A DNA stretch of 64,000 bases from Hamadaea tsunoensis DSM 44101 (GTDB taxonomy: Bacteria; Actinomycetota; Actinomycetes; Mycobacteriales; Micromonosporaceae). A program made the position numbers and the translations under genes. This document shows positions 26,461 through 34,741 of the stretch, piece after piece. The notes under the pieces were generated by a model. That model made no database searches. It was given only the letters and a program-made list of their open reading frames with translations, and was not told the DNA's origin. The stretch is taken from NCBI RefSeq assembly GCF_000428945.1, contig NZ_AUAX01000038.1:1-64000 (forward strand). The letters are read 5' to 3'. Numbering within the stretch: position 1 is the stretch's first letter; every line of letters starts with the position of its first letter.

Positions 26461-27730
26461 GCTCCGCCCGTATGTCCTGGAACGCGGTGTAGTTGGCGAT
26501 GACCTCCAGCCGGCCGGGCGGCACGGCGGCGACGGCGTCGCCGAACGTGCGCACGTGGCTGAACGGGACCTCGTTGATCTCCAGCCGGACGGCGAGGTCC
26601 ATCGCGCGGTCGCCGGTGACGAGCACCTGCCGGCCCCGCAGCGGGCTGAAGTCGACGTCGTAGAGCCAGCTCGTGTCGAGGCCGTCGGGGTCCCGGGCGT
26701 TGATCGACAGCAGCGTCGGGGCGTCGTCGGCCATGTCGAACGCCTCCAGCCAGCTGGCCGGGTTCTTGGCCAGCAGCAGCCGGATCAGGCGGCCGTCCCG
26801 GTCGACCTGGGCGTACCGCCCGGCGACGCTGGCCACCGTGGCGAGCCGCGGGATGCCGTCCGCCGTGCGTACGCCGAACCGGGCCGCGACGGCCAGGGCG
26901 GTCGCGGCGTTGCCGAGGTTGACCGTGCCGGGCAGTTGCAGCGGGACCTCGTGGGCCACGCCGTCGGCGTCGACCACCTTGCCGTCGGCGAGCCGCCACT
27001 GGGGCTCGGGCCGGCGCAGGTCGCCGTTGCCGCAGAACCAGCCGCCGTCCGACCAGCGCTCGATGTGGCCGCCGCAGGCCGGGCAGACGTGCGAATCGTC
27101 CTGCCACCGCTGGCCCGCCGAGAACCAGGTGATCCGGGCGGGGGGATGGTCGCCGACCGCGTACACCACCATGGGGTCGTCGGCGTTGGCCACGACGTGC
27201 ACGGCCGGGTACGCGTCGAGCGCGTCCCGCCAGAGCTGGGCCATCATGGCGACTTCCTTGGCCCGGTCGAGCTGGTCGCGGGAGAGGTTGAGCAGCGCCA
27301 CGACCTTGGGCAGGGTGGCCTTGATGACCTGCGGGAGGTAGTGCTCGTCCACCTCCAGCACCGCGTAGCGGGTGTCGCCCGCGCGGGCGAGCGCCGAGGT
27401 GTGGCCCGTGGGCATGTTGGCGCCGAAGGAGTTCGTCGCGACATCGCCCAGGACGCCGACCGCAGCGGCCGTGAACCGGGTCGTCGTGGTCTTGCCGTTG
27501 GTGCCCGAGACCAGGGCGATCTCCCGGCCGTCCGCGAGCCGGGCGAGCAGGTCGGGGTCGATCATCATCCCGAGCCGGCCGCCGATCACCGAACCGTCGC
27601 CCCGGCCGGTGGCACGAGACAGCGCGGCCGCGGTCCGCGACACCTGCGCCGCGAGCGCCGTGCGCAGCGGAAGCCGGGGAGTGCTCGCGCGCGGGGCCGG
27701 GAGTTCGGTGGGCTTCCGATCGTCAGACAC
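26444..27730 (-). CDS. murT: Lipid II isoglutaminyl synthase, ATPase subunit MurT
   Basis: 428 residues, Mur-ligase fold. The P-loop is VSGTNGKTTTTRF, followed by the central-domain motif FGANMPTGH. A four-cysteine zinc ribbon, CPAC...CGNG within HVCPACGGHIERW and GWFCGN, is the insertion typical of MurT (DUF1727 C-terminal domain). With GatD it amidates D-isoglutamate, which helps LD/DD cross-linking and lysozyme resistance in actinobacteria and staphylococci. The start is GTG 27730; the murT-gatD-TVP38 genes overlap and form one operon. Confidence 0.92.
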   Translation of the reverse strand: MSDDRKPTELPAPRASTPRLPLRTALAAQVSRTAAALSRATGRGDGSVIGGRLGMMIDPDLLARLADGREIALVSGTNGKTTTTRFTAAAVGVLGDVATNSFGANMPTGHTSALARAGDTRYAVLEVDEHYLPQVIKATLPKVVALLNLSRDQLDRAKEVAMMAQLWRDALDAYPAVHVVANADDPMVVYAVGDHPPARITWFSAGQRWQDDSHVCPACGGHIERWSDGGWFCGNGDLRRPEPQWRLADGKVVDADGVAHEVPLQLPGTVNLGNAATALAVAARFGVRTADGIPRLATVASVAGRYAQVDRDGRLIRLLLAKNPASWLEAFDMADDAPTLLSINARDPDGLDTSWLYDVDFSPLRGRQVLVTGDRAMDLAVRLEINEVPFSHVRTFGDAVAAVPPGRLEVIANYTAFQDIRAELDRVV

Positions 27731-27869
27731 GGGCTTAGGTTACGCGATCGAGCGGGTCGCTGAATTGTGTGCCGTGAGTCACTCTCATATCCGGCCAATA
27801 GCCGCGGACATATCGGACATCTGGTCGACCTGCGCCGCATCTGCGCACGTCACGGGCTTGATCGGTGAC

Positions 27870-27898
27870 TTGGTCGAGAGTCCTGCGTGGGCTAGAAA
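27870..27898 (+). promoter_or_regulatory. Promoter of the first NlpC/P60 gene
   Basis: TTGGTC (27870-27875), a 17-bp spacer and TAGAAA (27893-27898) lie 31 bases before the riboswitch P1 stem. The second NlpC/P60 gene has the same arrangement. Confidence 0.65.
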
Positions 27899-27928
27899 AA
27901 CGAAGCCGGTTGATCGCCGGCGGGCGTA

Positions 27929-28096
27929 CCGGCACGCCGAGCCCTGCCCGGCCGGTCCGCTCACCCCCGAAACGCATCCGGGCAGGGGTGGGGGAACCAC
28001 TCTCGCCGTCGCCCCCTCGACGGCTCGGGGTGAAGCCACACAGTGGCCGGGCACCTTCCCGCCCGAACCCGACAGCTCACCTCGCAGGCGTGCCGG
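27929..28096 (+). ncRNA. c-di-AMP riboswitch (ydaO/yuaA type), first copy
   Basis: The conserved ydaO blocks appear in order: GGGGGAACC (about 27989), GGGGTGAAGCC (28027-28037) and CCCGAACCCGACAGCTCACC followed by TCGCAGGC (28062-28089). P1 is a perfect 10-bp stem between CCGGCACGCC (27929-27938) and GGCGTGCCGG (28087-28096). The 3' arm of P1 contains the first two bases of the GGAAGG ribosome site (28095-28100), so ligand-stabilised P1 could hinder translation. Actinobacterial members usually control wall hydrolase genes, as here. Confidence 0.9.
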
Positions 28097-28108
28097 AAGG
28101 ACCTCCGC

Positions 28109-28789
28109 ATGCGCGTGCGCACGCTGCTCACCGAACACCGCAACCGAACCCTCGTCGTCGCCGCCGGCGTCGCGATCGCCGCCGCCGTGGGCATCCCGGC
28201 CCTCGCGGCCCAGCCCACCCCCACATCCCTTCCCGAGTACGCGAGTTCAGCCGCTCTGCTCCCCTCGGACGTGTCGCAGGGTGCCCTCGTGACCGCCTCG
28301 GCAACCCCGTCGGCGTCGCTCTCGCCCAGCGCCACGGCATCGGCGAGCGCCTCGGCCACGGCGCCGAAGCCCGCCGCGACCACGCCGAAGCCGGCCGCTG
28401 CGAAGCCGAAGGCGGCCACCACCTCGGCGACCGTGCAGGCGAAGCTCGCGACCGTCCTGAGGGAGGCGGCCAAGCAGGCGGGCAAGCCCTACGTCTGGGC
28501 GGCGACCGGCCCGGACTCGTTCGACTGCGCGGGCCTCACCCAGTGGGTGTACGCCAAGCTCGGCATCCACCTCGACGACTACGTCCCCTCCCAGCTCGAC
28601 AAGGCGAAGGTGGTCGCCCGGTCGAAGGCCCGGCCGGGGGACCTGCTGTTCTTCATGGACGGCGACTTCGCGTACCACGTGGGGATCTTCGCCGGGAACA
28701 ACAAGATGTGGGACGCCCCGACCGAGGGCCAGACCGTCGGACTGCACACGATCTGGAGCGATTCGTACCTGGTGGGGCAGCTCTTCTGA
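28109..28789 (+). CDS. Secreted NlpC/P60 peptidoglycan endopeptidase
   Basis: 226 residues. Basic N-terminus and hydrophobic core form a signal peptide ending near PALAAQ. A Pro/Ala/Ser/Lys linker (about 50-110) precedes the NlpC/P60 domain: catalytic Cys in DSFDCAGLTQWVY, His in YHVGIFAGNNKMWDAP, and a third polar residue at LHTIW. The domain cleaves the D-Glu-meso-DAP bond in stem peptides. Translation begins eight bases after GGAAGG, which touches the riboswitch P1 stem, so expression should fall when c-di-AMP is high. Confidence 0.9.
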   Translation: MRVRTLLTEHRNRTLVVAAGVAIAAAVGIPALAAQPTPTSLPEYASSAALLPSDVSQGALVTASATPSASLSPSATASASASATAPKPAATTPKPAAAKPKAATTSATVQAKLATVLREAAKQAGKPYVWAATGPDSFDCAGLTQWVYAKLGIHLDDYVPSQLDKAKVVARSKARPGDLLFFMDGDFAYHVGIFAGNNKMWDAPTEGQTVGLHTIWSDSYLVGQLF

Positions 28790-28850
28790 CCGACCACCCC
28801 TCGGCTGTTCGGCTGACCCCACCGTCACGGTGTGGATGTGGGCTGCGTCA

Positions 28851-28867
28851 CGCCCGAACCGGACAGC
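28851..28867 (+). other. Possible riboswitch remnant
   Basis: CGCCCGAACCGGACAGC matches the riboswitch core CGCCCGAACCCGACAGC at 16 of 17 positions, and the preceding GCGTCACG also occurs within the second riboswitch. It lies between the first hydrolase gene and the second promoter. A CACCG/CGGTG hairpin (28820-28832) upstream may help end the first transcript. May be a relic of tandem duplication, or chance. Confidence 0.35.
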
Positions 28868-28947
28868 CGGGGCCACAATTGCGGACACCGCTGCCGTGAC
28901 CGGTGTCAAAGGGTAGTTTTCCCAGCTCACAGCCACTATTCAGAACC

Positions 28948-28976
28948 TTGGCCAATACGCAGGTTCTCGGTAGAAA
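28948..28976 (+). promoter_or_regulatory. Promoter of the second NlpC/P60 gene
   Basis: TTGGCC (28948-28953), 17 bp, TAGAAA (28971-28976): nearly identical to the first promoter and at similar distance (36 bases) from its riboswitch. Confidence 0.65.
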
Positions 28977-29012
28977 CGAATCGCCGGACGGGTCGTCCCG
29001 ACCGGTCCGCCG

Positions 29013-29198
29013 CGGATACGCCGAGCCCCGCCCGTCCGCGTCGCGTACCCACGATGCAGTGGACGGGCGGGGATGGGGGAACCACTCGTGCCGGCGTACC
29101 GCGGTGACATCGCGGTCTCCGGCTTGGGGTGAAGCCGCGTCACGCGGCCGGGCAATTTCGGCGCCCGAACCCGACAGCTCACCTCGCAGGCGTGCCGG
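29013..29198 (+). ncRNA. c-di-AMP riboswitch (ydaO/yuaA type), second copy
   Basis: The same ordered blocks occur: GGGGGAACC (about 29074), GGGGTGAAGCC (29126-29136) and the terminal block CCCGAACCCGACAGCTC (29163-29180 area), which with its downstream sequence is identical to copy one for about 39 bases. P1 is weaker: ACGCC (29018-29022) pairs with GGCGT (29189-29193), then a wobble and a mismatch. The GGAAGGA ribosome site starts at 29197, inside the end of the P1 3' arm. Confidence 0.9.
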
Positions 29199-29212
29199 AA
29201 GGAATTCCAGCG

Positions 29213-29962
29213 ATGATGACACCCTCGGGTCATCCCGGCACCGGCCGGACCGTGCCGGGCCGCAACGCCGCCCGTATCGCCCTCGTTCTGGGCGCCGCGG
29301 CCGTCGGCACCACCCTCCTCGCGAGCCCCGCGTCCGCGTCCACCCCCACTCCCGTCACCGCGACGGCCGCTGCGGCCACGGCGGCCGTCGACGCGGTGGC
29401 CGCCGCCGACAGCATCGCCGCGGCAAGCACTCTCGCGGAGAGCACTGCCACGGCAAGCACTGCCACGGCAAGCGCCGCCGCGCAGAATGCCGGTGTGGCG
29501 ACGGGGCCGGCCACGGCCACGACCGGGCTCGCTCCGCTGAGCGCGCCCGCCGCGGTCGCCAAGACCGCCCCGCTGACGAAGGTGACCGTCAAGCAGGTCG
29601 CCCAGGTCCAGACCCGGGCCCAGAAGGTGATCGCGCTCGCCAGGCAGTACAGCGGGCGCGCGTACCGCTGGGGCGCGGCCGGGCCGAGCGCCTTCGACTG
29701 CACGGGCTTCACGCGGTACATCTACAAGAAGGTCGGAGTGAGCCTCCCGCACAGCGGTGCGCAGGGCGTCAAGGGCCGCAAGGTCGCCCGCTCCAGTGCC
29801 CGCCCCGGCGACCTCGTGGTCTTCCGCGACTCGTCCGGCCGCGTCTTCCACGCCGGCATCTACGCCGGCGGCAACAAGATGTACGACGCGCCGACCTACG
29901 GCAAGAAGACCGGCCTGCACAACATCTGGAGCTCCCGTGTGGAGTTCCGGCGCCTCGTCTAG
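29213..29962 (+). CDS. Secreted NlpC/P60 peptidoglycan endopeptidase
   Basis: 249 residues from ATG 29213 (ATG 29216 is equally possible). Signal peptide with cleavage near SPASASTP, then an Ala/Thr-rich linker encoded by short repeats, a short helical segment, and the NlpC/P60 domain: Cys in SAFDCTGFTRYIY, His in FHAGIYAGGNKMYDAP, third site LHNIWSS. It is a paralogue of the previous gene with its own promoter and riboswitch; the linker and N-terminus differ. A strong terminator follows. The extra region before the domain might bind the wall or a partner; no known domain is seen there. Confidence 0.9.
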   Translation: MMTPSGHPGTGRTVPGRNAARIALVLGAAAVGTTLLASPASASTPTPVTATAAAATAAVDAVAAADSIAAASTLAESTATASTATASAAAQNAGVATGPATATTGLAPLSAPAAVAKTAPLTKVTVKQVAQVQTRAQKVIALARQYSGRAYRWGAAGPSAFDCTGFTRYIYKKVGVSLPHSGAQGVKGRKVARSSARPGDLVVFRDSSGRVFHAGIYAGGNKMYDAPTYGKKTGLHNIWSSRVEFRRLV

Positions 29963-29988
29963 AGACTCGACACCCATCCCTCCCCAGA

Positions 29989-30023
29989 ATCAGGCCCGCA
30001 CTCCTCGTGAGTGCGGGCCTGAT
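29989..30023 (+). terminator. Hairpin terminator after the second NlpC/P60 gene
   Basis: A 15-bp perfect stem (ATCAGGCCCGCACTC, 29989-30003, with 30009-30023) and a five-base loop CTCGT. No T-run follows, as is common for actinobacterial terminators. Confidence 0.75.
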
Positions 30024-30042
30024 CGCCGCTACCCCCCGACGA

Positions 30043-30116
30043 CGACGATCTTGCGCGAATGTCCGGGCAATCCGGGTACTCCGGACGAAATTCGAGACAT
30101 TGGCGCAAGATCGTCG
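30043..30116. repeat. Intergenic inverted repeat with 21-base arms
   Basis: 30043-30063 and 30096-30116 are reverse complements with one mismatch; 32 bases separate them and contain smaller palindromes (TCCGG/CCGGA, CGAAATTCG). It lies behind the hydrolase terminator and could form a long cruciform or RNA stem. The core GATCTTG/CAAGATC recurs in the inverted repeat at 63568-63650. Confidence 0.8.
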
Positions 30117-30159
30117 GAAATTCGCGGGGTGGTGGGGTGCGGAAGGCGCACGGAAGAGT

Positions 30160-30216
30160 GAGTCACCCGTTCGAGGGGTCACTCACGTGAGTCACCCGAG
30201 TTCAACGAGTCACTCG
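30160..30216. repeat. GAGTCAC repeat cluster upstream of mraZ
   Basis: GAGTCACCCG occurs at 30160-30169 and 30189-30198 and as GAGTCACTCG at 30207-30216. In the middle is a palindrome with 11-base arms and one mismatch centred on ACTCACGTGAGT (30181-30192). The cluster is about 130 bp before the mraZ promoter and could be a regulator site. Nothing ties it to a known factor. Confidence 0.55.
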
Positions 30217-30343
30217 TCGATGGGGTGATGGTCGTGTCGGAAAGCGGACCGTGTTGATCTTCACGTCGACCCTCCCTCCGAACGGACCCACCCTGACCAG
30301 GCGTAATGGGGAGGGCCAAGCCCGTCCGACCCGTTGATTTTGG

Positions 30344-30375
30344 TTGACGGTGGGGGGAAGTGGAGTAAAGTGGGG
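30344..30375 (+). promoter_or_regulatory. mraZ promoter with MraZ-binding repeats
   Basis: TTGACG (30344-30349), 16 bp, TAAAGT (30366-30371). Overlapping it are three direct repeats GTGGGG (30350), GTGGAG (30360) and GTGGGG (30370), each 10 bp apart, on the same helical face. Direct TGGNG repeats at 10-bp spacing are the recognised operator of MraZ, which autoregulates the division cluster. Confidence 0.85.
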
Positions 30376-30463
30376 ACCACTGGCGGAGCTGGAGGCTTTG
30401 CCGGCCCAATGGGCGGATCGCCGCGAACGACCGCCCTGATCGCGTCACCGGGGGGTGGGGCCG

Positions 30464-30937
30464 ATGTTTCTCGGCACGCACACCCCACGGCTGGACGACA
30501 AGGGCCGGCTGATTCTTCCGGCGAAGTTCCGTGACGAACTGGCGGGAGGTGTCGTGATCACCAAAGGACAGGAGCGCTGTCTCTACGTGTTCCCGACCGC
30601 CGAGTTCCAGCGGTACGCCGCCGAGCAGTCCGCCCGGCCGATGAGTGACAAGGCGGCGCGGGCGTTCACGCGGGTCCTCTTCTCCGGCGCGCACGACGAG
30701 GTGCCGGACAAACAGGGCCGGGTGACGATACCCCCGCCGCTGCGGGCGTACGCGGGACTCGAACGGGATCTGGTGGTCATCGGGGCCGCCACCCGGGTCG
30801 AGATCTGGGGCGCCGCGGCGTGGGAGGCGTACCTCGACGACAGCGAGGACGCGTTCGCCGACGTGGATGTCCCTCCACGGGACGGATCCCAGCCGGGAGA
30901 CGACCCGCACCAGGGGGTGGCGCCGGCCGGACAGTGA
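30464..30937 (+). CDS. mraZ: Transcriptional regulator MraZ
   Basis: 157 residues. Two AbrB-like swapped-hairpin repeats are visible: [17 protein letters not shown] near the start and [16 protein letters not shown] in the middle, each with the DxKGR-type DNA-contact motif. The C-terminal roughly 25 residues are an acidic, disordered addition. MraZ forms a ring and binds the repeats in its own promoter. ATG 30464 gives the canonical [11 protein letters not shown] start; GTG/ATG alternatives nine bases upstream add only three residues. First gene of the division and cell wall cluster. Confidence 0.95.
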   Translation: MFLGTHTPRLDDKGRLILPAKFRDELAGGVVITKGQERCLYVFPTAEFQRYAAEQSARPMSDKAARAFTRVLFSGAHDEVPDKQGRVTIPPPLRAYAGLERDLVVIGAATRVEIWGAAAWEAYLDDSEDAFADVDVPPRDGSQPGDDPHQGVAPAGQ

Positions 30938-31139
30938 GGGCGGGACCGTGTGCGATGCCGCGAACGTCGCACCGGACACCGGCGTACCGCGAGATCTCCA
31001 GCCGCTTGTCGGCTCCTGGCATCACTTCCCCGGTGCCAGGCGTACTGCTTTCTCCGTCGTTCTCCGCCGGAGGACGAAGCGACGAGAAGCGGATGGGGAT
31101 CTGGCGGTACGCCGGGACAAACAGCAGAGGGGGTCGACA

Positions 31140-32117
31140 ATGCCAGAGCCGCGCGGTGCGCACGTACCGGTGCTGCTCGAGCGTTGCCTCGACCTCATCG
31201 CTCCCGCACTCGACCGTCAGGTCACGCCGCCAGGGCGGTCCACGGTGCACGTGGACGCCACCCTGGGGCTGGGGGGCCATGCCGAAGCGGTACTGGCCAG
31301 GCACCCGAACACCATCCTCATCGGACTCGACCGGGACACCGAGGCGCTGGCGCACGCCGGCCATCGGCTCGCCGCGTACGCCGACCGGATTCATCTCGTT
31401 CATGCGGTTTATGACGAACTGCCCGAGGTAATGGCGAAGCTCAAGATCGAGCGTATCGACTCGGTCCTCTTCGACCTGGGGGTTTCTTCGTTGCAGCTGG
31501 ACGAGGCGGACCGCGGTTTCGCGTACGCGCAGGACGCCCCGCTCGACATGCGGATGGACCAGAAATCGGGCGTCACAGCCGCGGAGATCCTCGACACCTA
31601 TCCAGCGGGGGAGCTGGCCAGAGTGCTGCGGGTCTACGGGGAGGAGAAGTTCGCCTCCCGGATCGCGGCGGCCGTCGTGGCGGAACGCAGGAAGGGACCT
31701 TGGCGGAGCACGGCCCGCCTCGCCGAGCTGGTACGCGACGCGATACCGGCGCCGGCGCGGCGTACGGGCGGGCATCCGGCCAAGCGGACCTTCCAGGCGC
31801 TGCGTATCGAGGTCAACAGGGAGCTGGTGGTGCTGGAGGCAGCGCTGCCGGCGGCGCTGGACGCGCTGTCGTCCGGCGGGCGAATCGTGGTCATGTCCTA
31901 CCACTCGCTGGAGGACCGGATCACCAAGCAGGCGTTCGCGGCCCGGGCGAAGTCGACCGGACCGATCGACCTTCCGGTCGAACTGCCCGGCACCGGGCCG
32001 ACGCTGCGCCTGCTGACCAGGGGGGCGGAACCGCCCAGCGAATCCGAGGTCGCGGAGAACCCGCGGGCCGCCTCGGTGAAGCTGCGGGCGGCGGAAAAGA
32101 TCGGGGGAAAGTCGTGA
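31140..32117 (+). CDS. rsmH: 16S rRNA (cytosine-1402 N4) methyltransferase RsmH
   Basis: 325 residues. SAM motif [14 protein letters not shown], then GLDRDTEAL, and the family pattern [19 protein letters not shown] with MRMD. The C-terminus has [17 protein letters not shown], the conserved end of the catalytic domain. It methylates C1402 in the ribosomal P site. AGAGGGGG upstream of ATG 31140 supports the start; the 200-bp gap after mraZ has no gene. The stop overlaps the ftsL GTG. Confidence 0.95.
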   Translation: MPEPRGAHVPVLLERCLDLIAPALDRQVTPPGRSTVHVDATLGLGGHAEAVLARHPNTILIGLDRDTEALAHAGHRLAAYADRIHLVHAVYDELPEVMAKLKIERIDSVLFDLGVSSLQLDEADRGFAYAQDAPLDMRMDQKSGVTAAEILDTYPAGELARVLRVYGEEKFASRIAAAVVAERRKGPWRSTARLAELVRDAIPAPARRTGGHPAKRTFQALRIEVNRELVVLEAALPAALDALSSGGRIVVMSYHSLEDRITKQAFAARAKSTGPIDLPVELPGTGPTLRLLTRGAEPPSESEVAENPRAASVKLRAAEKIGGKS

Positions 32118-32602
32118 CGACTTCCAACGCGGCCCGGGATCCACGCTTCGACGCGTCGCCGTCGCCGCGTACCCAGCCCGAGCCGAAGAAGACCAGGCTG
32201 CGGCTCGCGCCGCCCGCGCCGGTGCGGGGGCCGCGCGTACCGTTCGTGGTCATGATCGTGGTGCTCGTCATCGCGGGCGTGATCGGCATCCTGGCGCTGA
32301 ACCAGAAGATCAACGAGAACGCGTTCAAGCTGTCGCACCTGCAGGACCAGCAGGTGAACCTCGACCGCCAGCAGGATCAGCTCGACGAGCAGATCGCCGA
32401 GAAGGAGGCGCCGGGCAACCTGGCCGCCGCCGCGCGCAAGCTGGGCCTCGTCCCGGCCGGCGCGCCGGCGTTCATCCTGCTGCCGGACGGCCGGATCATC
32501 GGCGTACCGCAGCCGGCGTCGGGCACGCCCGCGATCACCAGCCAGGACGGCACGCAGAACGGGGCCGGCACCGGCACCGGGACGACGGGGCAGGCCGGCT
32601 GA
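32114..32602 (+). CDS. ftsL: Cell division protein FtsL
   Basis: 162 residues, GTG start overlapping rsmH (GTGA). A cytoplasmic tail of about 43 residues, one membrane helix (about 44-65, [14 protein letters not shown]...), and a heptad-rich coiled coil [18 protein letters not shown] fit the FtsL/DivIC bitopic fold. The C-terminus is Gly/Thr-rich. It joins FtsQ and FtsB in the septal complex that activates FtsW/FtsI. Identification relies on topology and position, since FtsL sequences diverge. Confidence 0.9.
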   Translation: MTTSNAARDPRFDASPSPRTQPEPKKTRLRLAPPAPVRGPRVPFVVMIVVLVIAGVIGILALNQKINENAFKLSHLQDQQVNLDRQQDQLDEQIAEKEAPGNLAAAARKLGLVPAGAPAFILLPDGRIIGVPQPASGTPAITSQDGTQNGAGTGTGTTGQAG

Positions 32603-34632
32603 TGGCGGGCGGGCGCGGGGAGGAGCCCACCGGCAGCCAGCCGTCCGGTCGACGGCGCAGCGGACTGGGCAACGCCCGCGCGTACACACCGCGCGGGCGT
32701 ACCGTCCGGGACAACCCCGATCTGCGGGTCGTCGCGGAGCCGGAGCCGCCGGAGCCGCCGGTACGCAAGGCGGCCCGCCGGCGACCGGTCGAGCCGCCCG
32801 CCGAACGCAAGTCCACATCGGATCGTGGCCGGGTACGCGCACCGCGCGGCCCGGCCATCCGCGTGGCGCCCGTACGCCCGCCCGCGCGCAGGGGCAACTC
32901 CCAGCGCCGGCTGCGCCTGGCGACCATGCTGGCCCTGCTGATGTTCGCGGCGGCCGGCATCCGCGTCGTCGAGCTGCAGTTCGAGGGAGCCCCCGCGGCG
33001 GCGGCCGCCGGCCTCAACGAGCGCCTGCAGCACCAGATCCTGTACGCGTCCCGCGGGTCCATCCTGGACCGCAACGGTGCGGTGATGGCACACAGCATCG
33101 AGGCGCGGACGGTCTTCGCCGACACCACCGACGTCAAGGATCCCCAGGCGGCGGCCGCCGAGCTCTCGCCGCTGCTCGGCGTACCGGTGTCGACGCTCCT
33201 GCCCCTGGTCAGCCCGCACAACCAGCCGAACTCCACCAACCCGCAGCGGTACGAGGTGCTGGCCCGCAGCGTACCGATCGAGACCGGTGAGGCGGTGCAG
33301 CGCCTGGGGCTCAACGGGATCGGCGTCGACCGCACGGAGAAGCGGGACGCGCTCAGCCAGGACGTCGGGGCGAACCTGATCGGCTTCACGGCCGCCGACG
33401 ACGAGAGCGGCCTGGTCGGCCTGGAGGCCCGGTTCGACACGCTGCTCGCCGGCAAGAACGGCGAGCGCGTCTACGAGGTCGGCCGGGGCGAGGAGTACGA
33501 CAAGGAGATCCCGGGCGGCTACCACAAGGTGACGCCGGCCCGCGACGGCTCCTCGCTGGAGCTGACGATCGACCGCGACCTGCAGTACGAGGTGCAGCGC
33601 ATCCTCAAGGAGAAGATGCTGCAGGTGCACGCGACCTTCGGCAGCGCCACCGTGCTCGACGCGCACTCCGGCGAACTGCTGGCCCAGGCCAGCTGGCCGA
33701 CCTACGACGCGCGCAACCCGCTGGACAGCAAGCCCGCCGACCGCGGCGACGTGGCCAGCAACGAGCTGGTCGACCCGGGCTCGGTGCACAAGGCGATCGT
33801 CCTCGCGGGCGCCCTGCAGGAAGGCGTGATCACGCCGTCCACCACGGTTCCGGTCGCGCCGACCATCAAGGTCGCCGACAAGACGTACAAGGACACGCAC
33901 CCGTTCGACCCGGGGACCAAGCTGACCCTGCCGGCGATCATGGCGTTCTCGTCCAACGTCGGCGTCATCAAGATCTCGCAGCAGCTCGGCGCCGACAACC
34001 TGTACAAGTATCAGAAGCTGTTCGGGCTCGGCCAGCCCACCGGCATCTCGATCCCGGGCGAGGCCTCGGGCGACGTCCGGCCGGCGAGCGAATGGCAGGG
34101 CTCGGACTTCGGCTCGATCCCGATCGGCAACGGCGTCTCGGTCACCCCCCTGCAGATGACGGCGGCGTACGCGGCCATCGCGAACAACGGGGTCTGGGTC
34201 CAGCCGCACCTCGTCCGCGACATCATCGGGCCGGACGGGAAGGTCCAGCCGGCCGAGTCGCCGCAGTCGCACCAGGTCATCAGCGCTCAGCACGCGCAGG
34301 AGCTGCGTACGATCATGGAAGCGGTCACGACCGTCCCGCACGCGACCGGGCTGTCGGCGGCCATCCCCGGCTACCGGGTGTCGGGCAAGACCGGCACCGG
34401 CGCGTACTTCAAGAACGGCGGCTACCAGCCGGGCGAGGTCGCCTCGTTCATCGGCATGGCCCCGGCCGACAATCCGAAGTACGTGATCGGGGTGTTCGCG
34501 TACACGCCGGGCGGTAACGGCGGCGTGGTCTGCGGTCCGGCGTTCCAGGAGATGATGTCGTTCACCCTCAAGCACTTCCGCGTGCCGCCGACGGGTGTCA
34601 AGGCACCGACCTTCCAACTCATAGGGCAGTGA
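32602..34632 (+). CDS. ftsI: Septal penicillin-binding protein FtsI (PBP3, class B)
   Basis: 676 residues. A disordered basic N-terminus (about 100 residues), one membrane helix (ATMLALLMFAAAGIRVV), the dimerisation domain (SRGSILDRNG) and the transpeptidase domain: SVHK with S394 as nucleophile, SSN (450-452) and KTG (596-598). No PASTA domain is present. It cross-links septal peptidoglycan together with FtsW. ATG 32602 overlaps the ftsL stop by one base. Confidence 0.95.
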   Translation: MAGGRGEEPTGSQPSGRRRSGLGNARAYTPRGRTVRDNPDLRVVAEPEPPEPPVRKAARRRPVEPPAERKSTSDRGRVRAPRGPAIRVAPVRPPARRGNSQRRLRLATMLALLMFAAAGIRVVELQFEGAPAAAAAGLNERLQHQILYASRGSILDRNGAVMAHSIEARTVFADTTDVKDPQAAAAELSPLLGVPVSTLLPLVSPHNQPNSTNPQRYEVLARSVPIETGEAVQRLGLNGIGVDRTEKRDALSQDVGANLIGFTAADDESGLVGLEARFDTLLAGKNGERVYEVGRGEEYDKEIPGGYHKVTPARDGSSLELTIDRDLQYEVQRILKEKMLQVHATFGSATVLDAHSGELLAQASWPTYDARNPLDSKPADRGDVASNELVDPGSVHKAIVLAGALQEGVITPSTTVPVAPTIKVADKTYKDTHPFDPGTKLTLPAIMAFSSNVGVIKISQQLGADNLYKYQKLFGLGQPTGISIPGEASGDVRPASEWQGSDFGSIPIGNGVSVTPLQMTAAYAAIANNGVWVQPHLVRDIIGPDGKVQPAESPQSHQVISAQHAQELRTIMEAVTTVPHATGLSAAIPGYRVSGKTGTGAYFKNGGYQPGEVASFIGMAPADNPKYVIGVFAYTPGGNGGVVCGPAFQEMMSFTLKHFRVPPTGVKAPTFQLIGQ

Positions 34633-34741
34633 TTCCGTCGCGCCCTGCGGGGCCGGTGCGCGCATGGCCGCGGGTGGGCTCGCGGTCATGGGGGCACCGG
34701 CTCCTCGGGCCGGCGAGAGATCTCAGGTAGGGTGCTCAAGC

